Below are positions 54,563 through 63,904 of a stretch of 64,000 nucleotides of DNA, in pieces. Source of the stretch: Arenibacter echinorum (lineage in GTDB: Bacteria; Bacteroidota; Bacteroidia; Flavobacteriales; Flavobacteriaceae). The stretch lies in the NCBI RefSeq assembly GCF_003259375.1, contig NZ_QLLN01000005.1:62001-126000 (forward strand). The letters are read 5' to 3'. The notes beneath the pieces are model-generated. The model was not told where the DNA came from, searched no databases, and worked only from the letters and a program-made list of their open reading frames with translations. The position numbers were made by a program, and so were the translations under genes. Position 1 is the first letter of the stretch. The number at the start of each line of letters is the position of its first letter.

Positions 54563-55207
54563 TTATGCAGCTACCGTTTTTTTTGACAGCTGTTTTACCC
54601 TTAATCTCTTGCCCTTCCAGCCAAGATAGGATGCTAGCAATGTAAGTGACATTCCAATAAACATCATATAGGCACCAATACTTGGAAGGGAGGTTACATC
54701 AAAATTCAACATTTTTTGATATCCCAACAAGGGTGGTTTATAAGTCATAGGGGTTCCATCCGCATTGGTCACTTTAATAATGGCATGAGGATCCAGATTG
54801 GAGCCATAATCGGTAAGCCATTCATTAAAGTCGTACATCCCCAATACTCCTAAAACGGACATCAGTAAAAACCAGCCTAGAAACCATTTAAAATCCACTT
54901 TTCCAAAAAATCCCAATAGCCCTATCAGTACTCCAAGGACCACCATTCCAATAATCACCTTGGGAAAAATATCAAATTCCCACATTTCCCCGGATTTTGG
55001 TATGGTTTTCATTCCAATATAGTGATTTAATCCGTCTATATTCTGTAAATCAAATTCAGAGACCCCCTCTATTCCCGAAATATGAATATTCATGCCCAAT
55101 GGTTCTGGATATTGAGGTGCCCCCAGCATAATGTTCCACAAGGGAAAGGCAAACAATCCCAATAAAAATAATGGGCCAATGATCATTATTATACTTGCAT
55201 TTTTCAT
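54563..55207 (-). CDS. Membrane protein of the nos operon, unknown function
   Basis: Protein of 214 residues with an N-terminal helix (about 5-27), a periplasmic part of about 65 residues (SGIEGVSEFDLQNIDGLNHY, then IGMKTIPKSGEMWEFDIFPK), two or three helices at about 83-125 and a last one at about 180-198. From memory, similar proteins stand between nosZ and nosL in many Bacteroidota. The HY/M residues could contact copper or haem, but this is a guess. Confidence 0.75.
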   Translation of the reverse strand: MKNASIIMIIGPLFLLGLFAFPLWNIMLGAPQYPEPLGMNIHISGIEGVSEFDLQNIDGLNHYIGMKTIPKSGEMWEFDIFPKVIIGMVVLGVLIGLLGFFGKVDFKWFLGWFLLMSVLGVLGMYDFNEWLTDYGSNLDPHAIIKVTNADGTPMTYKPPLLGYQKMLNFDVTSLPSIGAYMMFIGMSLTLLASYLGWKGKRLRVKQLSKKTVAA

Positions 55208-55279
55208 TTCTTATCGTCATTTTATTATTTACAAATTGAACAATGTATTGGATGGTTGTCCTTCTCTTCAACTTGTTAA

Positions 55280-55314
55280 AAAAGCGGGCAGTTTCTTAAA
55301 CCAGACCCGCTTTT
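55280..55314 (-). terminator. Hairpin terminator after nosZ
   Basis: AAAAGCGGG (55280-55288) pairs with CCCGCTTTT (55306-55314); the 17-nt loop contains a further GTTT/AAAC stem. A T run follows on the minus strand, between the nosZ stop (55341) and the next gene. It should lower expression of the accessory genes relative to nosZ. Confidence 0.65.
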
Positions 55315-55340
55315 ATCTTAAAAACTAATAATAAGTAACC

Positions 55341-57302
55341 TTATTCGCCTAGGGACCAGGAAAGTTCCAAATTGGAATCTGCTGGTGAAACCCTAACATA
55401 GCCCTGCATCTCTTGGTGAAGCGCGGAACAGAAATCGGTACAGTAGAACGGCCATACCCCAACTTGCTTAGGCTCCCAAATTATTGTCTTGGTCTGACCT
55501 GGCATAACCAACAATTCCGAGGTGTTGGCACCTATCACAGCAAAACCGTGTGGTACATCAAAATCCTGTTCTTGGTTCGTTATATGGAAATATACCTTGT
55601 CGCCAACCTTGACACCTTCAATATTATCCGGGGTAAAATGACTTCGTATGGTAGACATATAAATATGTACATCCTTTCCATCGCGAACAACCCTGGCATC
55701 AGCAGGACTCAAAGTAGCGTATGGGTGTTTGTTTTCTGCCAATTTATAGATCTTTTGCGATTTAGGGGCTAAGAGTTCAGCAGGGATTCCTGCGGCATAA
55801 TGTGGCTCCCCATGGGTAGGAAAATCATAAATAAGTTCCATTTTATCCCCAGAAATATCATATAATTGAGCAGAATGTTCCAACTCTGGACCTGTGGGCA
55901 GATATCTATCCTTGGTAATCTTGTTCATAGCTACCACATATTTACCAAAAGGCTTTCTGGAATTACCACCAGGTATCATTAAGTGGCCAACAGAATAGTA
56001 GGTAGGTTTTCTATCGATAACTTCCCAAGTTCCCAGTTTCCACATCACCACCTCCGAAGAGATAAAGAAGGTAGTATAGGCATTACCTTCGCCATCAAAC
56101 TCGGTATGCAATGGTCCAAGACCACCACTTTTTACAGTTCCGGCAAGTACATCCTCAAATTTTAGGATAGGAATACCATAGGCTTCTCCATCAAACTTTT
56201 TACCCTCAATGGCAGCGATCATTTTATCAAAAGAGTGTACTGTTAAATCTGCCGACAACTTTCCGTTACCAATAATATATTCACCGGAAGGATCTACATC
56301 ACAACCGTGGGGAGATTTTGGAGTGGGCAAGAAAAACACCGCTCCAGGTATTTTAGTAGGATCTACCGTAAGGACTTCTTTTCTCATAACAGAGGTTGCA
56401 GTATGGGTATGCTCATCATATACGTTATGAGCATAATTTGCTGGCATTTTTGTACCACCTCCATTGTTTACGTATTCTTCGATTTTTTTCCAGTTTATAG
56501 CTGCAATAAAATCCTTGTCATTTTGAGATGCGTTAACCTCTAAAAGTGAGTTGGCCTCTTCCGTATTATAAGTGGTGAAGAAGAACCAACCATGAGATTT
56601 TCCACGTCCAGGATGTGATAGATCATAGTTAAACCCAGGCATAAGTATTTGGAATTTAATATCCATATGGCCATGTTCCGGATCTACACTAATAAAGGAC
56701 AGGGCTCCTTTAAAATTGCCCTTGTATTCCTTAATTGGCATATCGGCTTGGGGAACTGGTACCGAAAAACGGGTTCCTGCAACTACATATTCGGTGTTTT
56801 CGGTAATGAAAGACGAACTGTGATTACCGGCACTATTAGGTACCTCAATGATTTCCTCTGTTTCAAAGGTCGTAAGGCTTATCCTTGCAATCCTTGGCGT
56901 GTTGTTTCCGTTTATGAATATCCATCTTCCATCCAATTCACCATTGGTTTGGCTAATATCCGGGTGGTGGGAGTCATCCCATGGCACAAAACCAAAAGAG
57001 GTGTTCAACATTGGCTTGGTCTCCTCTGAATAGCCGTAGCCTGAGGTGGCAAACTGAGAGAATACAGGGATTTCCTTGAACATTCGGCCAGATGGTAGGC
57101 CATAAACTGTTAGGTTGCCACTATATCCCCCGGACATAAAAGCGTAAAACTCGTCATGTTCCCCAGGGGCTACATAGACTTTTTCGGCATTGCTCGAATT
57201 CAATGCTCCGGAAGAACCTTTGCCCTGGTTGCCGTTACCGCAACTAGTCAATAGGGCGGCAAAGCCCAAGAGTCCTAATACTAAATAGGTATGCTTTTTC
57301 AT
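55341..57302 (-). CDS. nosZ: Nitrous oxide reductase, clade II, lipoprotein-type leader
   Basis: Reduces N2O to N2 in the periplasm with the CuZ and CuA centres. The 653-residue protein starts MKKHTYLVLGLLGFAALLTSC, a Sec/lipoprotein leader without an RR motif, which marks clade II. The seven-bladed propeller has HHPDISQTNG, HPGRGKSHGWFF, SPHGCDVDPSGEYI and GPLHTEFDGEG with CuZ His. CuA is in CTDFCSALHQEM: Cys621, Cys625, His629 and Met632. Third gene of the operon, 34 bp after the fasciclin gene. No nir or nor gene is in the window. Confidence 0.97.
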   Translation of the reverse strand: MKKHTYLVLGLLGFAALLTSCGNGNQGKGSSGALNSSNAEKVYVAPGEHDEFYAFMSGGYSGNLTVYGLPSGRMFKEIPVFSQFATSGYGYSEETKPMLNTSFGFVPWDDSHHPDISQTNGELDGRWIFINGNNTPRIARISLTTFETEEIIEVPNSAGNHSSSFITENTEYVVAGTRFSVPVPQADMPIKEYKGNFKGALSFISVDPEHGHMDIKFQILMPGFNYDLSHPGRGKSHGWFFFTTYNTEEANSLLEVNASQNDKDFIAAINWKKIEEYVNNGGGTKMPANYAHNVYDEHTHTATSVMRKEVLTVDPTKIPGAVFFLPTPKSPHGCDVDPSGEYIIGNGKLSADLTVHSFDKMIAAIEGKKFDGEAYGIPILKFEDVLAGTVKSGGLGPLHTEFDGEGNAYTTFFISSEVVMWKLGTWEVIDRKPTYYSVGHLMIPGGNSRKPFGKYVVAMNKITKDRYLPTGPELEHSAQLYDISGDKMELIYDFPTHGEPHYAAGIPAELLAPKSQKIYKLAENKHPYATLSPADARVVRDGKDVHIYMSTIRSHFTPDNIEGVKVGDKVYFHITNQEQDFDVPHGFAVIGANTSELLVMPGQTKTIIWEPKQVGVWPFYCTDFCSALHQEMQGYVRVSPADSNLELSWSLGE

Positions 57303-57336
57303 TGTTTTTGATTTAATTGATTATTGAGTTCTATAA

Positions 57337-57918
57337 TTATTCTGTTGGGGGCAACATTACTTTGTCTACCACATGTACAATTCCGTTGCCCGCAGGTACA
57401 CTGGCCAAAATTTTGGCACCACCGACCAACACATCGTCTCCTACTACCTCAACGGTAACGTTCTGATCATTGGCCTGCCCCAATTTTTTAAACTTCATTA
57501 AAAATTCCTTGCTATAATTACCCGCGGTAACATGATATTTTAGAATATTGGCCAAAGCATCTTTGTTCTCCGGTTTTAAAAGATCCTCCACAGTACCTGC
57601 CGGTAGTGCGGCAAAAGCCTCATTGGTAGGGGCAAATACCATTAGGGGACCTGCATTAACCAAGGCGTTTTCCAATCCTGCGGCCTGAACCGCTGCCACC
57701 AAAGTAGTATGGTCAGGGGAACCTATGGCAATCTGTAGAACATTGGGCGTGGAACCATCATCGTCGATAAAGGCCTGGCCCTGTTTTTCAACTTCCTCCG
57801 TCCCAGCTTTGTTCTGAGTAGGGGACGTTGCTGTCTTCGGTTCGTTTTTACAACTGAACAAAACGCCCAGCATCAGAAACGATAGTATCAATGATTTTAA
57901 ATTGGTTGTCGGGAACAT
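57337..57918 (-). CDS. Fasciclin-domain lipoprotein
   Basis: Lipoprotein of 193 residues (leader ending LMLGVLFSC) with one FAS1 domain at about 60-192: APTNEAFAALPAGTVEDLLK and LKYHVTAGNYSKEFLMKF, ending VHVVDKVMLPP. FAS1 domains are usually adhesive, yet this gene lies between a cytochrome c and nosZ, so a role in electron delivery or N2O reduction is suspected. From memory this is common in Bacteroidota nos clusters. Confidence 0.88.
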   Translation of the reverse strand: MFPTTNLKSLILSFLMLGVLFSCKNEPKTATSPTQNKAGTEEVEKQGQAFIDDDGSTPNVLQIAIGSPDHTTLVAAVQAAGLENALVNAGPLMVFAPTNEAFAALPAGTVEDLLKPENKDALANILKYHVTAGNYSKEFLMKFKKLGQANDQNVTVEVVGDDVLVGGAKILASVPAGNGIVHVVDKVMLPPTE

Positions 57919-57936
57919 AGTGCTATGTATTTAAGA

Positions 57937-58446
57937 TTATAAGGTTCTAAAATATTCCAATACTGCTCTGGCCTGTTCTTCGGTCAGACCTTGATTGGCC
58001 ATAGGAGCACCGTTGAATTCAGCCAACAAAGCTTTTGCCAATGGATCTTCCTTAACCATACCTTCAGGATTCAGGATCATGTTCATGACCCATTCAGGGC
58101 TACGTCTTTCCAAAACACCTTTTGGGGCCGGCCCTATGAATTTTTTATCTACCCTATGACAGGCCAAACACATTTGGTTGTAAATTTCTTCACCTTTTTT
58201 AGCCATCTCTTGATCTACTTCGGCCGCCAAGGCTAATGATGTTATGGGTCCTACTCCCTTGTTGGTCAAATCCACGGTCTCAGAGGGTTTCGCATCTGTT
58301 GGCGTAGGAGCCGGTGCAGGTTGTTCCGTTGTGGTTTTTGCCCTGTCTACACTAAAGCCTTCTTTTTTCTTTTCTTCCTTACCTCCACAGCTCATCATCA
58401 ACACTGAAAAAAGAACTGCGCTACTTTTTAAAATTATTTTCATCAC
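57937..58446 (-). CDS. Monohaem cytochrome c lipoprotein
   Basis: Class I cytochrome c of 169 residues: lipobox MMSC at 17-20, a Pro/Ala/Thr-rich linker at about 35-60, then CLACH at 93-97 and Met residues near 130-150 as possible axial ligand. Likely the direct electron donor to NosZ. First gene of the nos operon; a 605-bp gap lies upstream. Confidence 0.92.
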   Translation of the reverse strand: MMKIILKSSAVLFSVLMMSCGGKEEKKKEGFSVDRAKTTTEQPAPAPTPTDAKPSETVDLTNKGVGPITSLALAAEVDQEMAKKGEEIYNQMCLACHRVDKKFIGPAPKGVLERRSPEWVMNMILNPEGMVKEDPLAKALLAEFNGAPMANQGLTEEQARAVLEYFRTL

Positions 58447-58560
58447 TTTATTTTTAATTGTTGTTTATAGGTCGTTTTTAACTATTTGTACTTCTGATTT
58501 GAACGTTGTTACTGGAAAAGATTTAATACATAATTTGCGATTTTTAACAATTTATTGGGA

Positions 58561-58623
58561 CAAAATTAGGTTGCCATTGAAACAAAAAACATGATAAAAA
58601 TCATATTAAGGATAAAAATGTCC
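58561..58623 (-). promoter_or_regulatory. nos operon promoter region with FNR-like and Rrf2-like sites
   Basis: Minus-strand TAATTTTG (58568-58561) is an exact -7 match. ATGATaaaaATCAT (58591-58604) is a perfect 14-bp dyad with the FNR-type core TGATnnnnATCA; its centre is 33 bp upstream of the -7 centre. Just outside, GGATAAAAATGTCC (58610-58623) agrees with the dyad core at the Rrf2 gene in 12 of 14 bases. The leader to the cytochrome start would be about 110 nt. Confidence 0.55.
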
Positions 58624-59051
58624 TTTTTTTGATTTATTTACCGTGATGAAGCCTACAATAGGACCCTTATTTCAAAAAAATTAGCTGAAATAGACCTTAA
58701 ACAATTGTTTTCCAAAACACTACCCCTTCCATTCCATAGACCAAATAATTCTCGGAAACTGGGAATTGGCTCGGTAGTATCTGTCTTTTAAATCTTTTAC
58801 ATATCTTAGTAAAAGCAGTTAAACAGAAACATTGGTGCTATTGGTCCCGAAAATTTTTAGGGCCATTTCAATTTACTTTCAATCTTAAAATTGAAGGCCA
58901 AGTTTGGGATAAATAAGGTTTGGAACAATATGGAATGGTTTATAGCCATTTTACATTTAGCCGCAACTTTTTGATCCTATATTTTTTGATTATTAATCGC
59001 GGCCATGGTCATATGAAAATAAGCCTGGGCCCAATTGTGAACCCGTATTTT
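58624..59051 (+). other. Non-coding stretch before the carboxylase genes
   Basis: No convincing gene. It should hold the promoter of the carboxylase operon, but no exact TAnnTTTG near the start was found. A small inverted repeat TTCAAT/ATTGAA lies near 58880-58900. An open frame from 58920 runs in phase into the biotin carrier gene but looks non-coding before 59052. Confidence 0.4.
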
Positions 59052-59531
59052 ATGGCCAACTACGATATTACTATCGACAATGAAAAATTCATTTTAAATC
59101 CAACGGATATAGCATCCTTGGATATTGTTCCCATAGGCAATCAGCAATTTCATGCCCTAAGGCAAAACCGGTCTTATAAGATCAAAATCTTGAATACCGA
59201 TTTTGCCAACAAAACTATGACCATAGAGGTAAATGGGAATAGTTATGCAATGGTCCTAGCAGATGAGTATGATCAAATGGTCCACAAAATGGGATTGTTG
59301 ACTACCAAAACTCATAAAATAAACAATATTAAGGCCCCCATGCCCGGGCTAATTATAGATGTCATGGCCACGGTAGGACAAAAAGTAGAAGCGGGCACCC
59401 CACTAATTGTGCTATCGGCCATGAAAATGGAAAATATCATCACTTCCCCGGGGGAAGGCGTTATAAAAAGTATAAATGTCAAGGTGAACGATACTGTTGA
59501 CAAAGGACAGTTAATCATTGAAATGGAATAG
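59052..59531 (+). CDS. Biotin carboxyl carrier protein of an acyl-CoA carboxylase
   Basis: Biotin carrier of 159 residues from ATG 59052 (MANYDITIDNEKFILNPTDI). The biotinyl domain is at about 85-159: KAPMPGLIIDVMATVGQKVE, then LSAMKMEN with the biotinylated Lys, and INVKVNDTVDKGQL. Works with the next two proteins, carrying carboxybiotin between carboxylase and carboxyltransferase. Upstream in-frame ATGs exist (59014 and 58920), but the added sequence is hydrophobic and odd. Confidence 0.88.
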   Translation: MANYDITIDNEKFILNPTDIASLDIVPIGNQQFHALRQNRSYKIKILNTDFANKTMTIEVNGNSYAMVLADEYDQMVHKMGLLTTKTHKINNIKAPMPGLIIDVMATVGQKVEAGTPLIVLSAMKMENIITSPGEGVIKSINVKVNDTVDKGQLIIEME

Positions 59532-59538
59532 CCTTAAT

Positions 59539-61023
59539 ATGGAGATGAAAAAAATATTGGTAGCCAACCGGGGAGAAATAGCGCTGCGCATCATGCGGAC
59601 GGCACAAAATATGGGTATAAAAACAGTAGCGGTCTATTCTGATGCCGATAGGGAGGCTCCCCATGTACGATTTGCCGATGAAGCGGTCCACTTGGGCAAT
59701 TCGCCTTCCTCAGAATCCTATTTGAACATGGACAAAATTGTGGAGGCAGCCTTACAGACCAAGGCCCAAGCTATCCATCCAGGTTATGGGTTTTTAAGTG
59801 AGAACGCCGTTTTTGCCCAACTGGTAGCCGATAACGGAATTACCTTTATAGGCCCTAAACCCCATGCCATAAAGGTTATGGGCAATAAATTGGCAGCCAA
59901 GGAGGCTGTAAAGGCCTACAATATTCCCATGGTACCTGGAATTGAAGAATCCATTACCGATATTACCCTGGCCCGGAAAGTTTCCGAAGAGATCGGGTTC
60001 CCCATTTTAATAAAAGCCTCCGCCGGTGGTGGCGGTAAAGGAATGAGGGTGGTGCAACAACCATCGGAATTAGAGGAGCAAATGGAACGTGCCATTAGCG
60101 AGGCCAAGGCAGCCTTTGGAGACGGTGCCGTCTTTTTGGAGAAATACATTGAATCTCCCAGACATATAGAAATCCAGATATTGGCCGATAATTTTGGCCA
60201 TATTATACATCTTTTTGAAAGGGAATGCAGTATACAAAGAAGACATCAAAAGGTAGTAGAAGAAGCTCCATCGGCCATATTGACCCCAAAAATAAGAGCC
60301 GCCATGGGAGAAGCTGCCATAAAAGTAGCCAAGGCCTGTGATTATGTAGGGGCAGGAACGGTGGAATTCCTCTTGGACAGCGATAAAAATTTCTATTTTT
60401 TGGAAATGAATACCCGCCTACAGGTAGAACATCCTGTAACAGAACTAATTACCGGCATAGATTTGGTGGAACAACAGATCAGAATTGCCAGAAATGAAAA
60501 ACTGGCATTTTCACAGGAAAATTTAAGTATAAAGGGACATGCCCTGGAAGTTAGGGTCTATGCCGAAGATCCATTGGACAATTTTCTACCGAGCATAGGT
60601 ACTTTGGAAACCTATAGGCGTCCGGAGGGCAAAGGAATAAGGTTGGATGACGGTTTTGAGGAAGGCATGACCATACCCATTTATTACGACCCCATGTTGG
60701 CCAAATTAATTACCTATGGTAAAGACAGGGCAGAAGCCATTCAACTAATGATCAGCGCTATTTCACAATATAAGATTAAGGGAATATCCACTACCCTAGC
60801 CTTTGGGAAGTTTGTCTGTGAACATGAAGCCTTTACCTCCGGGAATTTCGACACCCATTTTGTTAAGAATTTCTATACTCCGGAACTGCTGCACCAACAA
60901 TATACAGAAGAGCGTGAAATTGCGGCTATGGTAGGGTTAAAACTGTTCTTGGAGCACCAGGAGCAACTAAAGCTTCCCGCTTATAAAAACTCCAATTGGT
61001 CCTTAAAAAGAACCAAGAGATAA
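59539..61023 (+). CDS. Biotin carboxylase subunit of acyl-CoA carboxylase
   Basis: ATP-grasp enzyme of 494 residues that carboxylates biotin. Start at ATG 59539 or 59545 (MKKILVANRGEIALRIMRTA). HPGYGFLSENAVFAQ, KASAGGGGKGMRVV (ATP loop), ECSIQRRHQKVVEEAPS and EMNTRLQVEHPVTE with catalytic Arg/Glu are all present. About 45 residues longer at the C-terminus than FabF-pathway AccC. Gene order carrier-carboxylase-transferase suggests propionyl-CoA carboxylase; the acyl substrate is inferred. Confidence 0.93.
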   Translation: MEMKKILVANRGEIALRIMRTAQNMGIKTVAVYSDADREAPHVRFADEAVHLGNSPSSESYLNMDKIVEAALQTKAQAIHPGYGFLSENAVFAQLVADNGITFIGPKPHAIKVMGNKLAAKEAVKAYNIPMVPGIEESITDITLARKVSEEIGFPILIKASAGGGGKGMRVVQQPSELEEQMERAISEAKAAFGDGAVFLEKYIESPRHIEIQILADNFGHIIHLFERECSIQRRHQKVVEEAPSAILTPKIRAAMGEAAIKVAKACDYVGAGTVEFLLDSDKNFYFLEMNTRLQVEHPVTELITGIDLVEQQIRIARNEKLAFSQENLSIKGHALEVRVYAEDPLDNFLPSIGTLETYRRPEGKGIRLDDGFEEGMTIPIYYDPMLAKLITYGKDRAEAIQLMISAISQYKIKGISTTLAFGKFVCEHEAFTSGNFDTHFVKNFYTPELLHQQYTEEREIAAMVGLKLFLEHQEQLKLPAYKNSNWSLKRTKR

Positions 61024-61068
61024 ACGCCACATGGACCAAAATTTTTAAATGGCAAAAAGTATTACCTA

Positions 61069-62610
61069 ATGAAGGAAAACATAAAAAAACTGGAAGATAA
61101 AATTGCCAAAGCAAAATTGGGTGGCGGCCAAAAACGTATTGAAACCCAACATTCGAAAGGCAAGCTTACTGCTCGTGAACGAATTCATTTTCTGTTGGAC
61201 GAAGGTTCGTTTGAAGAATTGGGTACCCTGGTAACCCATAGGACCAAAGACTTTGGCATGGGCAAACAAATATTTTATGGAGATGGGGTAGTCACGGGTT
61301 ATGGAACAATTGCTGGTAGACAGGTCTGTGTTTTTGCCCAGGATTTTACCGTATTTGGAGGTTCTCTTTCCGAGACCCATGCCGAAAAAATATGCAAGGT
61401 AATGGATATGGCCATGAAAATAGGAGTGCCCATTATTGGATTGAACGATAGCGGCGGCGCAAGAATACAGGAAGGGGTAAGATCGCTTGGCGGTTATGCC
61501 GATATCTTTCACCGGAATGTAATGGCCTCCGGGGTTATTCCGCAAATATCCGCCATTATGGGCCCTTGTGCCGGGGGAGCAGTCTACTCGCCGGCTATGA
61601 CCGACTTTACCCTGATGGTGGAAAATTCGAGCTATATGTTCGTCACCGGACCCAATGTGGTTAAAACCGTGACCAATGAAGCCGTTAGTTCCGAAGAATT
61701 GGGCGGGGCAATGACCCATGCCACCAAATCCGGGGTCACCCATTTTACAGCGGAAAACGACTTGGAGTGCATTGCGCAGATTAAGGAACTCATTGGTTTC
61801 TTACCCCAAAATTGTGAGGAAGTGCCACAGCCACTCCCCTATTCCCTAAATACCGAGATCCGGGAAAAGTTGGAAACCATTATACCAGAAAATGCCAATC
61901 AGCCCTATGATATGAGGCACATCATCAATGAAATCATAGACGATTCCCCATTCTTTGAGGTCCATAAGCATTATGCCGAAAATATAGTCGTGGGCTTTGC
62001 CAGATTGGCGGGAAAAAGTATCGGGATCGTTGCCAATCAGCCCATGAGTCTGGCCGGGGTCTTGGATGTAAACAGTTCCAAAAAAGCGGCGCGATTTACC
62101 CGTTTTTGTGATTGTTTCAATATTCCCCTTTTGGTATTGGTAGATGTTCCCGGATTCCTGCCAGGTACCGATCAGGAATGGAACGGCATAATAACCAATG
62201 GTGCCAAGCTGCTCTATGCCCTTAGTGAGGCCACGGTTCCCAAAGTAACCGTTATTACCCGAAAGGCCTACGGTGGCGCCTATGATGTTATGAACTCCAA
62301 ACATATTGGGGCCGACCTTAACTATGCATGGCCCGGTGCCGAAATTGCGGTAATGGGTGCCAAGGGAGCCAGTGAGATCATCTTTAGGAAAGAAATAGAT
62401 TCTGCAGAGTATCCAGAGGCCAAACTAAAGGAAAAAGAGGAGGAATATGCCGATAAGTTTGCCAATCCGTATAGCGCAGCGGAAAGAGGGTTTATAGATG
62501 AAGTAATCCTTCCCAAGGATACCCGCAGGAAATTGATAAGAGCCTTTGCGCTGCTGGAAAATAAAGTGGTGCATCTGCCCAAAAAAAAACACGGTAATAT
62601 ACCTTTGTAA
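61069..62610 (+). CDS. Acyl-CoA (propionyl-CoA-type) carboxylase carboxyltransferase subunit
   Basis: Carboxyltransferase of 513 residues with fused N- and C-halves as in PccB/Mmd[41 protein letters not shown] and [17 protein letters not shown] form the first oxyanion hole; [19 protein letters not shown] and [20 protein letters not shown] the second. Transfers the carboxyl group from biotin to acyl-CoA. Third gene of the operon. Confidence 0.95.
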   Translation: MKENIKKLEDKIAKAKLGGGQKRIETQHSKGKLTARERIHFLLDEGSFEELGTLVTHRTKDFGMGKQIFYGDGVVTGYGTIAGRQVCVFAQDFTVFGGSLSETHAEKICKVMDMAMKIGVPIIGLNDSGGARIQEGVRSLGGYADIFHRNVMASGVIPQISAIMGPCAGGAVYSPAMTDFTLMVENSSYMFVTGPNVVKTVTNEAVSSEELGGAMTHATKSGVTHFTAENDLECIAQIKELIGFLPQNCEEVPQPLPYSLNTEIREKLETIIPENANQPYDMRHIINEIIDDSPFFEVHKHYAENIVVGFARLAGKSIGIVANQPMSLAGVLDVNSSKKAARFTRFCDCFNIPLLVLVDVPGFLPGTDQEWNGIITNGAKLLYALSEATVPKVTVITRKAYGGAYDVMNSKHIGADLNYAWPGAEIAVMGAKGASEIIFRKEIDSAEYPEAKLKEKEEEYADKFANPYSAAERGFIDEVILPKDTRRKLIRAFALLENKVVHLPKKKHGNIPL

Positions 62611-62654
62611 TCTATTGCTGATCACTTAGCGTAATTTTGAATCGATAACAGAAC

Positions 62655-63521
62655 ATGAGCAACTTAGAAGAACTTATACAATTATTAACATTGGAAAGAA
62701 TCAATGACAATACCTTTGTGGGACAAAACTATCAGGCTCCTTGGGGCAGGGTTTTTGGGGGACAGGTTTTGGGCCAGTCATTGCATGCCGCCTACCAAAC
62801 AGTATCCAGTGATAAGATGGCCCACTCCATGCACGGCTATTTTATTCTGGGGGGAGACCTGAGCATTCCCATCACCTATGAAGTAGATTGTCTGAGGGAC
62901 GGCCGTAGTTTTACCACACGTAGAGTGGTAGCAAAACAAAACGGCAAGGCCATATTTAATATGGCAGCATCCTTTCAGGTCAAAGAAGATGGTGTGGAGC
63001 ACCAGATTACCATGCCCAATTTAATTACCCCCAAAAAGTTAATGAACAGCTTGGAGCAAATTGAGGAAATGAAAAAAACAGATCCGGATTCCTATAACCT
63101 TATCAAGCTTACCCATCCAAAGGTATTCGAATTTAAACCTGTGGAACGGCTAACCGCCCTGCTTGCCAAAGATGGCCCACCATTTAACCATATGTGGATG
63201 CGGGCTACGGAAAAGGTAAAGGCCGATTTACCCTTGCAGCAACAATTATTGGCCTATGCCTCCGACTACAACATCCTAACCACCGCCTCCCTTCCCCATC
63301 GTGAAGAACTTAGGAAAGGAAAAACTTTTTATGCCAGTATAGACCATGCCATATGGTTCCACAGGAATTTTAAAATAGACGAATGGCTTTTATACACTAT
63401 GGACAGTCCCAGCGCATGTAATTCCAGAGGTTTTTCCAGGGGCAGTATTTTTGACAGAAATGGTGTTCTGGTAGCCTCTGTGGCACAGGAAGGTTTAATG
63501 CGCAACACTCAGCTAGGTTAA
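62655..63521 (+). CDS. tesB: Acyl-CoA thioesterase II (TesB)
   Basis: Double-hotdog thioesterase of 288 residues that hydrolyses acyl-CoA. QAPWGRVFGGQVLGQSLHAA near residue 25 and SMHGYFILGGDLSIPITYEV are typical of the first hotdog; ASDYNILTTASLPHRE and ASIDHAIWFHRNFKIDEWLL with YTMDSPSACNSRGFSRG of the second, including the active-site Asp and Thr/Gln region. It lies 44 bp after the carboxylase genes and may belong to the same transcript. Confidence 0.95.
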   Translation: MSNLEELIQLLTLERINDNTFVGQNYQAPWGRVFGGQVLGQSLHAAYQTVSSDKMAHSMHGYFILGGDLSIPITYEVDCLRDGRSFTTRRVVAKQNGKAIFNMAASFQVKEDGVEHQITMPNLITPKKLMNSLEQIEEMKKTDPDSYNLIKLTHPKVFEFKPVERLTALLAKDGPPFNHMWMRATEKVKADLPLQQQLLAYASDYNILTTASLPHREELRKGKTFYASIDHAIWFHRNFKIDEWLLYTMDSPSACNSRGFSRGSIFDRNGVLVASVAQEGLMRNTQLG

Positions 63522-63546
63522 TACTATTAATGGGCTCCTATAATTA

Positions 63547-63584
63547 CAAAGCACTTTTCACCTAATTTAAAAGTGCTTTGTTGT
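63547..63584 (+). terminator. Terminator after tesB
   Basis: CAAAGCACTTTT (63547-63558) pairs with AAAAGTGCTTTG (63569-63580), 10-nt loop, followed by a T-rich tract. Ends the carboxylase-tesB transcript. The remaining gap to 63904 shows no gene. Confidence 0.7.
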
Positions 63585-63904
63585 ATTAAATTCTTAGGAC
63601 TGCCCAGTACCGGACAAATCAACACCCTTACTTTCTCCATGGGTTAGATCTTGGACCAATCTTGCTTAGGCCAATTATTTTCGGACTAGGATAGACCAAC
63701 TGCAATCTGCCAAACTACCATTAACATCCTTGAAATACTATTTGCGTTTAGGATGCCAACTGCGGTTTATCCCCTGTAAATTACCGTTTGTCCTCGCAAA
63801 AATATTCCTCTCGTTTTTTGACCAATTTTTTTCCCTTTTGACTACTAAATTTCTGTTTAGGGCAAGGCTGGTCGAATTTTGCCCTATAACATTAAATAAA
63901 AGAT

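Noticed and set aside
56649-57029. 126-codon antisense open frame over nosZ
   Set aside because: nosZ is certain on the other strand; the product looks random.
58530-58560. A GTAACnnnnGTTAC site before the nos operon
   Set aside because: The only GTTAC nearby (about 58506) has a left half matching in two of five bases; the TGAT dyad fits better.
61066-61743. 225-codon antisense open frame over the carboxyltransferase gene
   Set aside because: Shadow of a strongly conserved gene; product rich in Gly/His and without recognisable features.
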